Shown one piece after another: positions 35,754-43,842 of a stretch of 64,000 bases of DNA. This DNA is from Treponema sp. Its GTDB lineage: Bacteria; Spirochaetota; Spirochaetia; Treponematales; Treponemataceae. Location of the stretch: NCBI GenBank assembly GCA_017938365.1, contig JAGBBT010000110.1, forward strand, positions 29,581 through 93,580. The letters run 5' to 3'. The position numbers and the translations under genes were made by a program. The notes beneath the pieces are model-generated. The model was not told the origin of the DNA and ran no database searches. It was given only the letters and a program-made list of their open reading frames with translations. Position 1 is the stretch's first letter; every line of letters begins with the position of its first letter.

Positions 35754-36876
35754 CTAAACGTTTCTAAACGTAAATTGTTTAAATTCAATTTCTAAATTTT
35801 TGTCGATATTGACAATATTTACTTCTTTAAAATAAAGATATAAAATACACATAAATTGAAATTTCAATTCAGTTGTTAAAGTTCGATTACCGATCATTTA
35901 AATAAGTTTTAATCATTTGATAATCAAACACTTTAAACGAATTTATCTCATTAAGTAATGAATCTAACCACTTCATTCTTATTTTAATTTTTATGTTTTT
36001 ATCTAAACCTTCAATTTGCTTTATTGTTAGCATTTTATGATTAATTTCAAATTTTTCTGCTGTTGTTTCATATTTTCTGATGAAAAATTTAATCAAGCTT
36101 GTAATAGATTGATGTTGTTCAGTTTTACTTGTTTTAAGCATTAGAAAATTCATCAACTGTCTTAATTCATTTGAAGTAAATCCTTTACTTTTAAAATGAT
36201 TAAAAAACAGAACTGAATTCAAATCATTTAATTCACTTTTAACTATTTTAGGTAAACTTTTATCAAATGAACATACTCTCTGAATAAAATGTTTAAATTC
36301 ATGTTCTAACGTATCTTTCCAATTATCTTTTTTATTCAAAATTATAAAACAATCTTTATATTTTTCAATTTGAATATCTTTTTTAATAATTGTTAAACCT
36401 TGAAGATCCTGTACATTTTGTTTTTGAAGAATACTTAAAACTTGATATAGTCGTTCATCATTGTTAAGTTGATTTTGCAATTCTGATAAAACTAATTTAC
36501 TTTCTTCAAAATTAGATAAGTTTAGTAAAATTACATAAAGATTTCCTGAGATATCATTTGCATATTTAATTATAGATTTTAAAAACACGTCAGATAAAGC
36601 ATATTCAGACTTATCTATTATTTCAATTATTTTCTTATATGAGATTTTTAAAACATTTTTATTTCTTTTTAAGTTTTTTAAAATTTCATATAAAACATAA
36701 TCAGGAACTGGAGTAAGTTCTACTGATTTTACTGTTTCATTTAAAATAAATGAAAAATCATCACTAAATCCCGGTCTTGTAACAGGACATCTAAAATCTG
36801 GGTGCGCAGTACAAATATCACCAGATGCAGTCAATCCATTTAAAATTTGTTCATATAGTTCTTGAAATCTTGTCAT
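35754..36876 (-). CDS. Zincin-like protein B, paralogue of the gene at 27725, with a CGG +1 shift
   Basis: 373 residues after one shift. MTRFQELYEQILNGL is the shared N-terminal signature; HEFKH (about 192-196) in WKDTLEHEFKHFIQR is the HExxH motif. The zero frame ends YLND-CGG-TAA. Skipping C gives 45 more residues, GNRTLTTELKFQFMCILYLY and onwards to FRNV, which align along their whole length with the C terminus of the 27725 protein (NTRERAVTYNIQVQLMCLIY...FRKV). The start overlaps the leucine-rich-repeat gene stop (ATGA). Likely packaged with the DNA. Confidence 0.75.
35890..35892 (-). other. CGG +1 frameshift site 12 (zincin-like protein B)
   Basis: Context GAT CGG T; zero frame stops at the next codon (TAA). 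The paralogue proves that the region beyond is coding. Confidence 0.92.
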
Positions 36877-38195
36877 TTCCAACCAACAGGAATTTCACTA
36901 TAATTTGTTAATAATCTACAATCTCTAAAACAACCAGTTGACTTAAATTTTTTTCCAGAATTCCATAATTTGTCAGCAGGTACAGTTCCAACAATTTTTG
37001 AACAGCCATCAAACATGTAATTTATATTAATTGTTCCAGTATAATTCCAAGTACTTGGCCATATATTACTTATATCAGATGTTAAACTTGTACATCTGGA
37101 AAACATATATGTGCAAGTAGTAGCTGAGTTAGGAATTGTTAAAGTTGAAGGAATTGTAGTTAAACTTGAACAACCGTTAAACATGTATGAGCAATTAATA
37201 ACTGAATTTGGAATTGTTAAAGTTTCTGGAATTGCAGTTAAACTTGAACAACCTTGAAACATGTATGAGCAATTAGTAACTGAATTTGGAATTATTAAAG
37301 TTGAAGGAATTGCAGTTAAACTTCTACAACCGGTAAACATGAATGAGCAATTAGTAACTGAGTTAGGAATTGTTAAAGTTGAAGGAATTTCAGTTAAACT
37401 TGAACAACCGGTAAACATGAATGAGCAATCAGTAACTGAATTAGGAATTGTTAAAGTTTCTGGAATTGCAGTTATCTTTGAACATACATTAAACATGTAT
37501 GAGCAATCAGTAACTGAATTTCCAAGTGTAAAAGTTGAAGGAATCGTAGTTAAACGTGAACATCCATTAAATATGTTTGAGCAATTAGTAACTGAATTAG
37601 GAATTGTAAAAGTTGAAGGAATTGTAGTTAAACTTGAACAATCATAAAACATGGATGAGCAATTAGTAACTGAATTTGGAATTGTTAAAGTTGAAGGAAT
37701 TGCAGTTAAACTTGAACAATTTCTAAACATGGATGAGCAATTAGTAACTGAGTTAGGAATTGTTAAAGTTGAAGGAATTGCAGTTAAACTTGAACATTCG
37801 TAAAACATGTTTGAGCAATTAGTAACTGAGTTAGGAATTGTTAAAGTTGAAGGAATTGCAGTTAAACTTGAACAATTTTGAAACATGAATGAGTAATTAG
37901 TAACTGAATTAGATATTTGGATGATTTCAATTATATTTTGGGATGCTCTAAAGTTTGAGTGGTTGCCATTGATTTTAATTGTATAGATGTTTGATTCTGA
38001 ATAAGAGTGAGTTACTCGTGTTGATGAATTATTACCTGTAAAAGTTTGTTTAGTTCCATCACCAAAATCTACTACACAATCTTCAACTGGTGTTATATAC
38101 ATTGAAGTTAAAGAATTGCCTTGAATTTTGAATGATGAGATATTATTTGATTTATTATTTGAAACGCCTAATTGATTAAATTTATATGGAATCAT
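36873..38195 (-). CDS. BspA-type leucine-rich repeat protein
   Basis: 440 residues. The N-terminal ~85 residues form a beta domain (SLTSMYITPVEDCVVDFGDG). Then eleven 23-residue repeats of the pattern SLTAIPSTLTIPNSVTNCS-MF--C follow, the DUF285/BspA leucine-rich type found on surface proteins of Bacteroidetes, Firmicutes and Mollicutes. C-terminal SDISNIWPSTWNYTGT leads to a final repeat. Such phage proteins likely mediate adhesion to host surface. A late promoter core lies 26 bases upstream; the start AUG overlaps nothing. Confidence 0.8.
   Translation of the reverse strand: MIPYKFNQLGVSNNKSNNISSFKIQGNSLTSMYITPVEDCVVDFGDGTKQTFTGNNSSTRVTHSYSESNIYTIKINGNHSNFRASQNIIEIIQISNSVTNYSFMFQNCSSLTAIPSTLTIPNSVTNCSNMFYECSSLTAIPSTLTIPNSVTNCSSMFRNCSSLTAIPSTLTIPNSVTNCSSMFYDCSSLTTIPSTFTIPNSVTNCSNIFNGCSRLTTIPSTFTLGNSVTDCSYMFNVCSKITAIPETLTIPNSVTDCSFMFTGCSSLTEIPSTLTIPNSVTNCSFMFTGCRSLTAIPSTLIIPNSVTNCSYMFQGCSSLTAIPETLTIPNSVINCSYMFNGCSSLTTIPSTLTIPNSATTCTYMFSRCTSLTSDISNIWPSTWNYTGTININYMFDGCSKIVGTVPADKLWNSGKKFKSTGCFRDCRLLTNYSEIPVGWK
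37130..37890 (-). repeat. Tandem 69-bp repeats coding the leucine-rich repeats
   Basis: Eleven near-identical 69-base units. The sequence is uniform enough to recombine and vary repeat number; no CGG falls in frame in any unit. Confidence 0.85.
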
Positions 38196-38220
38196 AAAAT
38201 ATAAACCCTATAAACAATTA

Positions 38221-38228
38221 TATTTATA
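38221..38228 (-). promoter_or_regulatory. T4-type late promoter core
   Basis: Minus strand TATAAATA, 26 bases upstream of the leucine-rich-repeat gene start. Confidence 0.55.
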
Positions 38229-38324
38229 TAAAGCAATATAAATTTATTTTCTTTTGTTTATAGATTTTACTAAAAGCAGCATTTTGAATAAGTTCAATTA
38301 GCTGAAATCTATATTTTAATTTAG

Positions 38325-38535
38325 ATTTTTTTAATTTGATTAAACGCTGATTTCCAATCTTCAATTCCGTTTAATGTTTGCTTCCATTGCTCATTTAAGT
38401 TATCTACATTGAAGATTGGATAAAACCAACCTTTACTAAATTTTTTAAAGCCTCTTCTAGCTATTTCAATAGAAGAAGCTATCATATCAGGACAATTCTC
38501 AGATCCATAAAGTAAATTTTTTACATTCTACAATA
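38325..38535 (-). pseudogene. Remnant of a small gene
   Basis: Minus strand encodes about 67 residues (NLLYGSENCPDMIASSIEIA to DWKSAFNQIKKI, ending TAA) that look like real protein, preceded by RVLIVECKKF in another frame. The joint is at a run of A, not at CGG. No start with ribosome binding site is visible. The sequence is reminiscent of short phage proteins with an NCPDMIASAIEIA motif. Lies in the 38196..38693 gap, which otherwise holds two inverted repeats. Confidence 0.4.
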
Positions 38536-38565
38536 AGTACTCTCTGTTGAATGTTAAAGAAATTA

Positions 38566-38663
38566 ACTCTAACGAGTTAGAGTAATCTTTATAAAAATTT
38601 ATAAAATTAAAATAAAGATTACAGATCATGTTTACTTAATTTAAATATATGTTATATTTAAAT
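38566..38663 (+). promoter_or_regulatory. Cluster of inverted repeats before a small gene
   Basis: Three inverted repeats in 100 bases: ACTCTAAC-GA-GTTAGAGT (38566..38583), TAATCTTT...AAAGATTA (38584..38621) and ATTTAAATATA-TGT-TATATTTAAAT (38639..38663). The last lies 30 bases before the ATG at 38694 and is likely an operator or promoter element of that gene. Confidence 0.45.
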
Positions 38664-38693
38664 ATAATAAATTTTAATTAAGGAGATTATCAT

Positions 38694-38876
38694 ATGAAAA
38701 ATAAATTTAATTATATTGAAATTGTAAAAATCCTTAATGCATTATATCGTGAACAAGCAGAATTAGCATATCAAATGATTCATAATAATAATATTAATCT
38801 TAAATCTGATTATGATAATCTAATGTCAGATATTCATTTTTATGAAAATATAAAAAATAACTTATCTATTGAATAA
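38694..38876 (+). CDS. Small helical protein
   Basis: 60 residues (MKNKFNYIEIVKILNALYRE...), helical, no membrane segment. AAGGAGATTATCATATG is a strong ribosome binding site, and it has its own promoter-like palindrome and terminator, so it is expressed independently. Small early phage proteins that bind host targets look like this, but no function can be inferred. Confidence 0.65.
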   Translation: MKNKFNYIEIVKILNALYREQAELAYQMIHNNNINLKSDYDNLMSDIHFYENIKNNLSIE

Positions 38877-38891
38877 ACATATGTATTTCTT

Positions 38892-38921
38892 AAAAGACTG
38901 AAAATTATTTTTCAGTCTTTT
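38892..38921 (+). terminator. Rho-independent terminator
   Basis: AAAAGACTGAAAA-TTAT-TTTTCAGTCTTTT with a T run, just after the 60-residue gene. Confidence 0.85.
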
Positions 38922-38988
38922 TTATTTTTAAAAATTTAGATGACACTACATAAATAGAGAAATATTTTATATACTTAAAATTTTTAAA

Positions 38989-38996
38989 TATAAATA
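38989..38996 (+). promoter_or_regulatory. T4-type late promoter core
   Basis: TATAAATA 28 bases before the ATG at 39025. Confidence 0.5.
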
Positions 38997-39024
38997 TATA
39001 TAAATTTAAAATAATAATAAGTAT

Positions 39025-39711
39025 ATGACTAGATTTAATAAAATATATAATTTAATATTAGAAGAATTAACTGATAAACAAAAAAAAAATTAACAGATAA
39101 ATATATTGCTAAACATAATAAAAATTTATCATTTGGACCTTTATTTAAAGAAGAAAGAACTTATTTTCCTCTTAAATCAGTTGAAACTACTAATATAGAA
39201 ATTCCTGATAAAATTAAAACAACGCTTGATAATGCAGGATTTTATATAACTGAAATAAAGGAGATAACATTCCCTTCTGAAGAAATAGACACTCTTAAGA
39301 AACAGAATAGGATTGTTACTACTAGAGTAAGTGCTGATTATAACAAGTTTTTTGTTGATGATCTTGTTCAAACACCTTGGAGAGATATCTTTAAGGTGAC
39401 AAAACGAGAGGAGATTTCTGATGTTAAAGATCACCCATACTTTAATGAGTTGACAGAAGGTCAGAAAAAGTTCCTCAGTAAGTATGACAAAATAGCAGTG
39501 CTGACTCTAATGAAAACCAAGGTAGATGATCGTAGTCCTATTTTCAAAATCCGATAAGAAGAAGATAGGAAAGTATATCTACCAACTTCCGATCGCTAAG
39601 AAGACGGAAGTGAAAGTCACATGGCATAAGAAATACGATCCAGATATTGTTAATAATAATCTTAATACTGATAATAAAATTGTAAACCTTTTATATTTTA
39701 TAATTGATTAA
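39025..39711 (+). pseudogene. Broken gene for a predicted injected protein
   Basis: MTRFNKIYNLILEELTDKQ opens with the shared N-terminal signature, then the frame breaks at a run of ten A (39060..39069): KQKKN stops, while the frame KLTDKYIAKHNKNLSFG continues after a -1 shift. It runs through TTRVSADYNKFFVDDLVQTPW, a pattern I recall from phage hypothetical proteins, to IFKIR-TAA at 39555; a further +1 at CGA (C-GAT-AAG) would extend it by about 50 residues to 39711. Neither break is at CGG. Codon use from 39260 to 39560 is less AT-rich than its neighbours, suggesting recent acquisition. Slippage on A10 could also produce the protein. Confidence 0.5.
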
Positions 39712-39853
39712 CGTTAAATTTTATATAAAAATGTTATACGAACGTTATCTTAAAACTTAGTTTTTAACTAAGAATTTGTTATTATAATCACAAATTTTTA
39801 ATTTTAAATTAAACTATTTTTATGAAATTATACGTTTTTATATGAAAATTGTT

Positions 39854-40339
39854 TTATTTATAAACACTTAAAAATTTCAAATATTTCGGTGTATCTTCTT
39901 TAGTTAAAGGAAAAATTACAATTGCAACTTCAGCAGATCCAAATGCGATTTCACCACATATTCTGAATGGAATTTCATCTTTAATTAATTTTTCTTTAAT
40001 TTTTTCAAACTCTTTATCTGATGATACTTCTAATACAAGTTTTCTGAATGAGTTAATTCTCCAATTAATAAAATCGTTTTCAGTAAATTTATCAGTAAAT
40101 ACTAAGTTAGGATATTCTGGGTACCAATTCATAACTTTAGTATGTCCATCCCATGCGTTAAACGCAATTCCAGTTGAATGCGCGCAAATTAATCCAAAAT
40201 GACCAACATCTAACTCAACTGATTCACCATTATCTTTTGTAATATTCTTCTTAACACAAATAATTAATCGTGATTCAGGATCAATTGTATCTGTTATATT
40301 AATATGTAATGCTTCTGCAATTTGTTCTTTTGTACTCAT
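39854..40339 (-). CDS. PTH2-like peptidyl-tRNA hydrolase fold protein
   Basis: 161 residues with the pattern of archaeal/eukaryotic-type peptidyl-tRNA hydrolase 2: strand RLIICVKKNI, GHFGLICAHSTGIAF (family GK.AAQCAHA region), FRKLVLEVSSDKEFEKIKEKL, then IPFRICGEIAF and the closing VAIVIFPLTKEDTPKYLKFL. The catalytic residues cannot be confirmed by eye. If active it would free tRNA from stalled peptidyl-tRNA, which would fit a phage whose mRNAs force unusual ribosome events, but that link is inference. Confidence 0.55.
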   Translation of the reverse strand: MSTKEQIAEALHINITDTIDPESRLIICVKKNITKDNGESVELDVGHFGLICAHSTGIAFNAWDGHTKVMNWYPEYPNLVFTDKFTENDFINWRINSFRKLVLEVSSDKEFEKIKEKLIKDEIPFRICGEIAFGSAEVAIVIFPLTKEDTPKYLKFLSVYK

Positions 40340-40542
40340 AATTTAAAAATATCCTTTTTAACTTTAAATTAACTTAATTTAATGTCAATAGATATTTTGT
40401 AAAAAATATTCCAAAATACAGTGAAGATATAAGTAACTTTAAATCGCTAACTAATATTATTTATTTTATTATTGAACAGAGTAGCGGTAGCGATGAATTG
40501 TTTGGGTTAACGAATAATTTCAATTTTATTTAACTAAAATAA

Positions 40543-40576
40543 GAAATGAGAAGCACTTAAAAATGCTTCTCATTTC
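40543..40576 (-). terminator. Rho-independent terminator
   Basis: 13-bp hairpin GAAATGAGAAGCA...TGCTTCTCATTTC downstream of the gene at 40608. Confidence 0.75.
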
Positions 40577-40607
40577 ATTTATATAAACTATGCTTAATAA
40601 ATTTAGC

Positions 40608-41240
40608 TTATACCGTTCTAAATGTTAAATAATTTGAATCTAAGTCCCATCCAAATACAACATTTTTTCCTTGAGTTGGATTAAAATTCATTATTTGATT
40701 ATTTAGTTCTGGATACTGTTCTGCAAAAGCATCTACATCAATTTCTTCACCATCAACCTCAACAGCATGTATACCATCAATTTTGATAAATTTGTATTGA
40801 TTTACAAAATCAGTCACTTTATGTCTACGGAACATCTTTTCAAATGCATTACGATCTTTAGCATTAAATAAAATTTCTCTATTTTTGCTATTATCAACAA
40901 CTTTTTCCCAATCAGTATATGCTAAAACATTAATAGATGATCCATCAACTGATGCAGTTACATTAATTTTCATATAATCTGGTTCATCAAAGTTTGCATC
41001 AAGAATAATACCTTTATATGAAAATAGCTTATCATGAGCGTCGTAAACTTCACTCTCATCATAAAACTTATCCATATAAGAATAATCAGTACATTCACGA
41101 TAGCCATCAGAATAATAATCGTTATCTACTAAACCATCAATTTCAATATTCATACCAGCAGATTTATTTGTATCAACTGGATCAACCATATTCATTTCAG
41201 AAATGATTCTCATGTAAGCCTTTTCAAATTTTGAAAACAT
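40608..41240 (-). CDS. Predicted packaged/injected protein
   Basis: 210 residues. MFSKFEKAYMRIISEMN carries the shared N-terminal signature with an I-x-E site at residue 14. The rest is acidic and Tyr/Asp-rich (YYSDGYRECTDYSYMDKFYD) with a C-terminal DGIHAVEVDGEEIDVDAFAE block. No family recognised. AAAAGGAAATAAAAA precedes the ATG. Neighbour of the PARP gene, which may form part of the same host-takeover set. Confidence 0.6.
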   Translation of the reverse strand: MFSKFEKAYMRIISEMNMVDPVDTNKSAGMNIEIDGLVDNDYYSDGYRECTDYSYMDKFYDESEVYDAHDKLFSYKGIILDANFDEPDYMKINVTASVDGSSINVLAYTDWEKVVDNSKNREILFNAKDRNAFEKMFRRHKVTDFVNQYKFIKIDGIHAVEVDGEEIDVDAFAEQYPELNNQIMNFNPTQGKNVVFGWDLDSNYLTFRTV

Positions 41241-41302
41241 TTTTTATTTCCTTTTTGACTTAAAATTTATAACTATTTACTCAAATATGTCGTAATTGCT
41301 TT

Positions 41303-42607
41303 TTATTCATCAAATTCAATAAGATATTCAGGGCAAACTTGGTTTGGAGGAACAACCATTTCATTATTTTGAACACCGGAAATTCCAGCTTTAGCAAAAA
41401 TAGAATCATAGCCAAAAGGAATATGAGAGCAGCCACTCCAACCTTTAGGTGTATAGCTTTTACCCATTAATACCTTATTCAAAAACATATAACAATTTGT
41501 ATCTCTAGTTCCACTCCACCAACCATAAGCATAATTAAGAGATTTAGTCGACTGATCACTCAAATAAAGACCATCAGAGCCGAACATACGGCCGGTGCAA
41601 TGACTCGCATTTGCGGGAGGAATGATCATTCCATTTTTCATAATAGAAATAATATTTTGCTTTTTAGTTCCATGCCAAAGTTCTTGTTCATTCAGTTCTT
41701 TGCCAAGTTTTTCCCACTTAGTTTTGGTATTTTCATATGCAGCTTTCATGCTGTCAATTGTAATTTCATAGACAGTTTTTACTTTAAGATTGCGACAAGC
41801 ATGAATGCTTTGATGAGTTTCTTTATAAAGCTTTTTAATTTTATCAATTACTTTTTTATCAGTAATCTTTTTGATTTCACAATTGAACATTTTAGGTTCT
41901 TCAGAACTATTTGCATCATTTTCAGAATTCTTCATCTGTTCAATTGTTTCAATGGAATCTTTCAACGAATCAAGCACATCATTCTGTTTTTGGACATCTT
42001 TAAGATCACGAAAAATTTTAGTGCAAATAAGACGACCATGAACTTTCTGAGGAATAATGGTGCAATATTGTTCAGTATAATGAATAAAATCATAACCAAA
42101 ATCGCGATCTTTAACAAGATCGTAAATCTTGTTAAGAATATTACGAGCATCATTAATAGCTTCGAGAGTAACAACACCACACGGAGTTTGAAAAACTCCA
42201 GTTGTAGAATTGAACGTGATATTTGTCGAAGATGTGATTGTATGAATATTTGCTTGGCAAAAAACTTGAATCATTGTTTTAATCTGATTATCAGCTTTGT
42301 CAAACACAATTTCTTTAAGAGCGATATCTTCAAGATTTTTCTTTTGAATATTATTAACAGAAGACGAAGAAGCAGAATCTATCGTACGAAGTTTCGTATA
42401 TCCTTTTTTAAGCTTTGATTTAACAAGCTTATCATATTCTTTTGAAGAATTAATTCCAAACAGTTTATCCGTAGTACTAAGAGTGTTTCCAACTCTTCCC
42501 CAAGTGGTACGGATCAATCCATTATCATGCTCTTCAATATACCAACACTTATTGTGATTATTTCCACTCTCAACCATAATAAACTTTTCTAAACGAACTA
42601 CTGCCAT
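41303..42607 (-). CDS. PARP-type ADP-ribosyltransferase with WGR domain
   Basis: 434 residues. N-terminal WGR domain (about 10-75: YIEEHDNGLIRTTWGRVGN). A helical regulatory-like segment follows (MIQVFCQANIHTITSS, YDLVKDRDFGYDF). The C-terminal ~130 residues are a PARP catalytic domain with the H-Y-E triad: ELWHGTKKQNI (His), GLYLSDQSTKSLNYA (Tyr) and VQNNEMVVP (Glu). It would attach ADP-ribose from NAD+ to protein or nucleic acid, comparable in role to T4 Alt/Mod. A complete eukaryote-like domain order in a phage is notable. Late promoter core 130 bases upstream. Confidence 0.93.
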   Translation of the reverse strand: MAVVRLEKFIMVESGNNHNKCWYIEEHDNGLIRTTWGRVGNTLSTTDKLFGINSSKEYDKLVKSKLKKGYTKLRTIDSASSSSVNNIQKKNLEDIALKEIVFDKADNQIKTMIQVFCQANIHTITSSTNITFNSTTGVFQTPCGVVTLEAINDARNILNKIYDLVKDRDFGYDFIHYTEQYCTIIPQKVHGRLICTKIFRDLKDVQKQNDVLDSLKDSIETIEQMKNSENDANSSEEPKMFNCEIKKITDKKVIDKIKKLYKETHQSIHACRNLKVKTVYEITIDSMKAAYENTKTKWEKLGKELNEQELWHGTKKQNIISIMKNGMIIPPANASHCTGRMFGSDGLYLSDQSTKSLNYAYGWWSGTRDTNCYMFLNKVLMGKSYTPKGWSGCSHIPFGYDSIFAKAGISGVQNNEMVVPPNQVCPEYLIEFDE

Positions 42608-42736
42608 ATTCTCTAATACCCTCTGTTATATCTTGTCTTTTTCTTTCTAATTATAAAATAGCACTTTTCTAAGTTAAAATTACTAATATATCAATTAAAT
42701 TAACTTTTTTTTCATATAAATATGTGCTCTATTGCC

Positions 42737-42744
42737 TATTTATA
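42737..42744 (-). promoter_or_regulatory. T4-type late promoter core
   Basis: Minus strand TATAAATA, 130 bases upstream of the PARP gene start, in a 290-base gap that otherwise holds only AT-rich sequence and a terminator. Confidence 0.45.
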
Positions 42745-42844
42745 AGGAACAACACAAGAGTGTGACATTTTTAAAAACCAGTTAGAAATGGCATTATTAT
42801 TGGAACATAAAACGAAGAATTAATTTTAAATTCTTATTAAATTA

Positions 42845-42875
42845 AAAATGGAAGATATTTAATATCTTCCATTTT
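42845..42875 (-). terminator. Rho-independent terminator
   Basis: 15-bp hairpin AAAATGGAAGATATT/AATATCTTCCATTTT with a T-rich minus-strand tail, after the gene at 42898. Confidence 0.8.
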
Positions 42876-42897
42876 CACTATTTATTTTTAAGTAATT

Positions 42898-43233
42898 TTA
42901 GCAATTATCTGTTTCAAAATTAACTGCAATATTGATTGGAGTCTTTCTTTTTGCATAAATTGCTGTCATTTTTTCAAACATTTCAGCATTAACTTTCTTT
43001 GATACCTTTTTAGGAATTTCTACACAAAATTCCATACAGGTATTATTGTTAGTAGCTGCAATAGAAAGAAAATCACCATTTTTCTTTTCTTCGGTTTGTT
43101 CAAGAAGTGCTTTAATTTCAATTGAATTATTTTCCGTAGTAAAAAACTTTGACTTTACTGCGGCATTAATATAAGCTTTTACTTCCTTACGCAGTACCGC
43201 TACAGAATCAATTACATTAATCACTTTATCCAT
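42898..43233 (-). CDS. Hypothetical protein
   Basis: 111 residues (MDKVINVIDSVAVLRKEVKA...), alpha/beta, no recognised motif. One base separates it from the upstream gene, so they form one operon ended by a terminator. The next gene upstream again is the von Willebrand A protein. Confidence 0.65.
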   Translation of the reverse strand: MDKVINVIDSVAVLRKEVKAYINAAVKSKFFTTENNSIEIKALLEQTEEKKNGDFLSIAATNNNTCMEFCVEIPKKVSKKVNAEMFEKMTAIYAKRKTPINIAVNFETDNC

Positions 43234-43234
43234 T

Positions 43235-43756
43235 TTAATCTCCCTTTACGTTTAGATTATTTGTTTTAAAATTTACGGAATTACCCCAGATAATATTCTT
43301 CTTCTTATCTTTATAAAATAAATTAACTTTATTTTCACACATTCGCGCAAATTCTTTTACTTCTTTATATGAACGAGAAATATGAGTTTCAAAATATTGT
43401 TCAAGATATGGCTGGACATCTTCAGGAAATGCATCTTCAATCGTTGGTGTTGAAAGTTCATTTGCAAATTCAAAATTTTCAAGAGATTTTTCATAACGTT
43501 CGGCAGATTTCAACGCTCTATCCATTGCAAGAATTTTTGTATCATGAATAGTGAATTTATCGCTTTCCTGCCACTGTACATAAATTGTAACAAGATCTGG
43601 ATCTGACTTGGTTGGAGTTTCACATCTTGCAATATATCCAATAACTTCTTTTGGATTAGAATTTGTGGTAAGTTTCGTAATGTAACCGTTTTTGGACATA
43701 AAATTATTTGTAATTTGATTTGCAATGTTCTGAGTAAACACACGATAATTTTTCAT
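43235..43756 (-). CDS. Hypothetical protein
   Basis: 173 residues from the ATG at 43756, which has the better ribosome binding site (AGGAAAAAACGT) than the ATG at 43789. Alpha/beta N-terminal part (VIGYIARCETPTKSDPDLVT) and a helical C terminus (SRSYKEVKEFARMCENKV). Not recognised. Confidence 0.62.
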   Translation of the reverse strand: MKNYRVFTQNIANQITNNFMSKNGYITKLTTNSNPKEVIGYIARCETPTKSDPDLVTIYVQWQESDKFTIHDTKILAMDRALKSAERYEKSLENFEFANELSTPTIEDAFPEDVQPYLEQYFETHISRSYKEVKEFARMCENKVNLFYKDKKKNIIWGNSVNFKTNNLNVKGD

Positions 43757-43798
43757 ACGTTTTTTCCTATAATTTATATGTTTAAACATTTATAAAAT

Positions 43799-43832
43799 TA
43801 AGTTGTAGCATATTTTAAAGTGCTACAACTTA
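43799..43832 (-). terminator. Rho-independent terminator
   Basis: 12-bp hairpin TAAGTTGTAGCA...TGCTACAACTTA after the gene at 43843. Confidence 0.75.
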
Positions 43833-43842
43833 AAATTATTTG

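Noticed and set aside
37130..37890. CRISPR array
   Set aside because: The repeats are contiguous 69-base coding units without spacers and match a leucine-rich-repeat protein.
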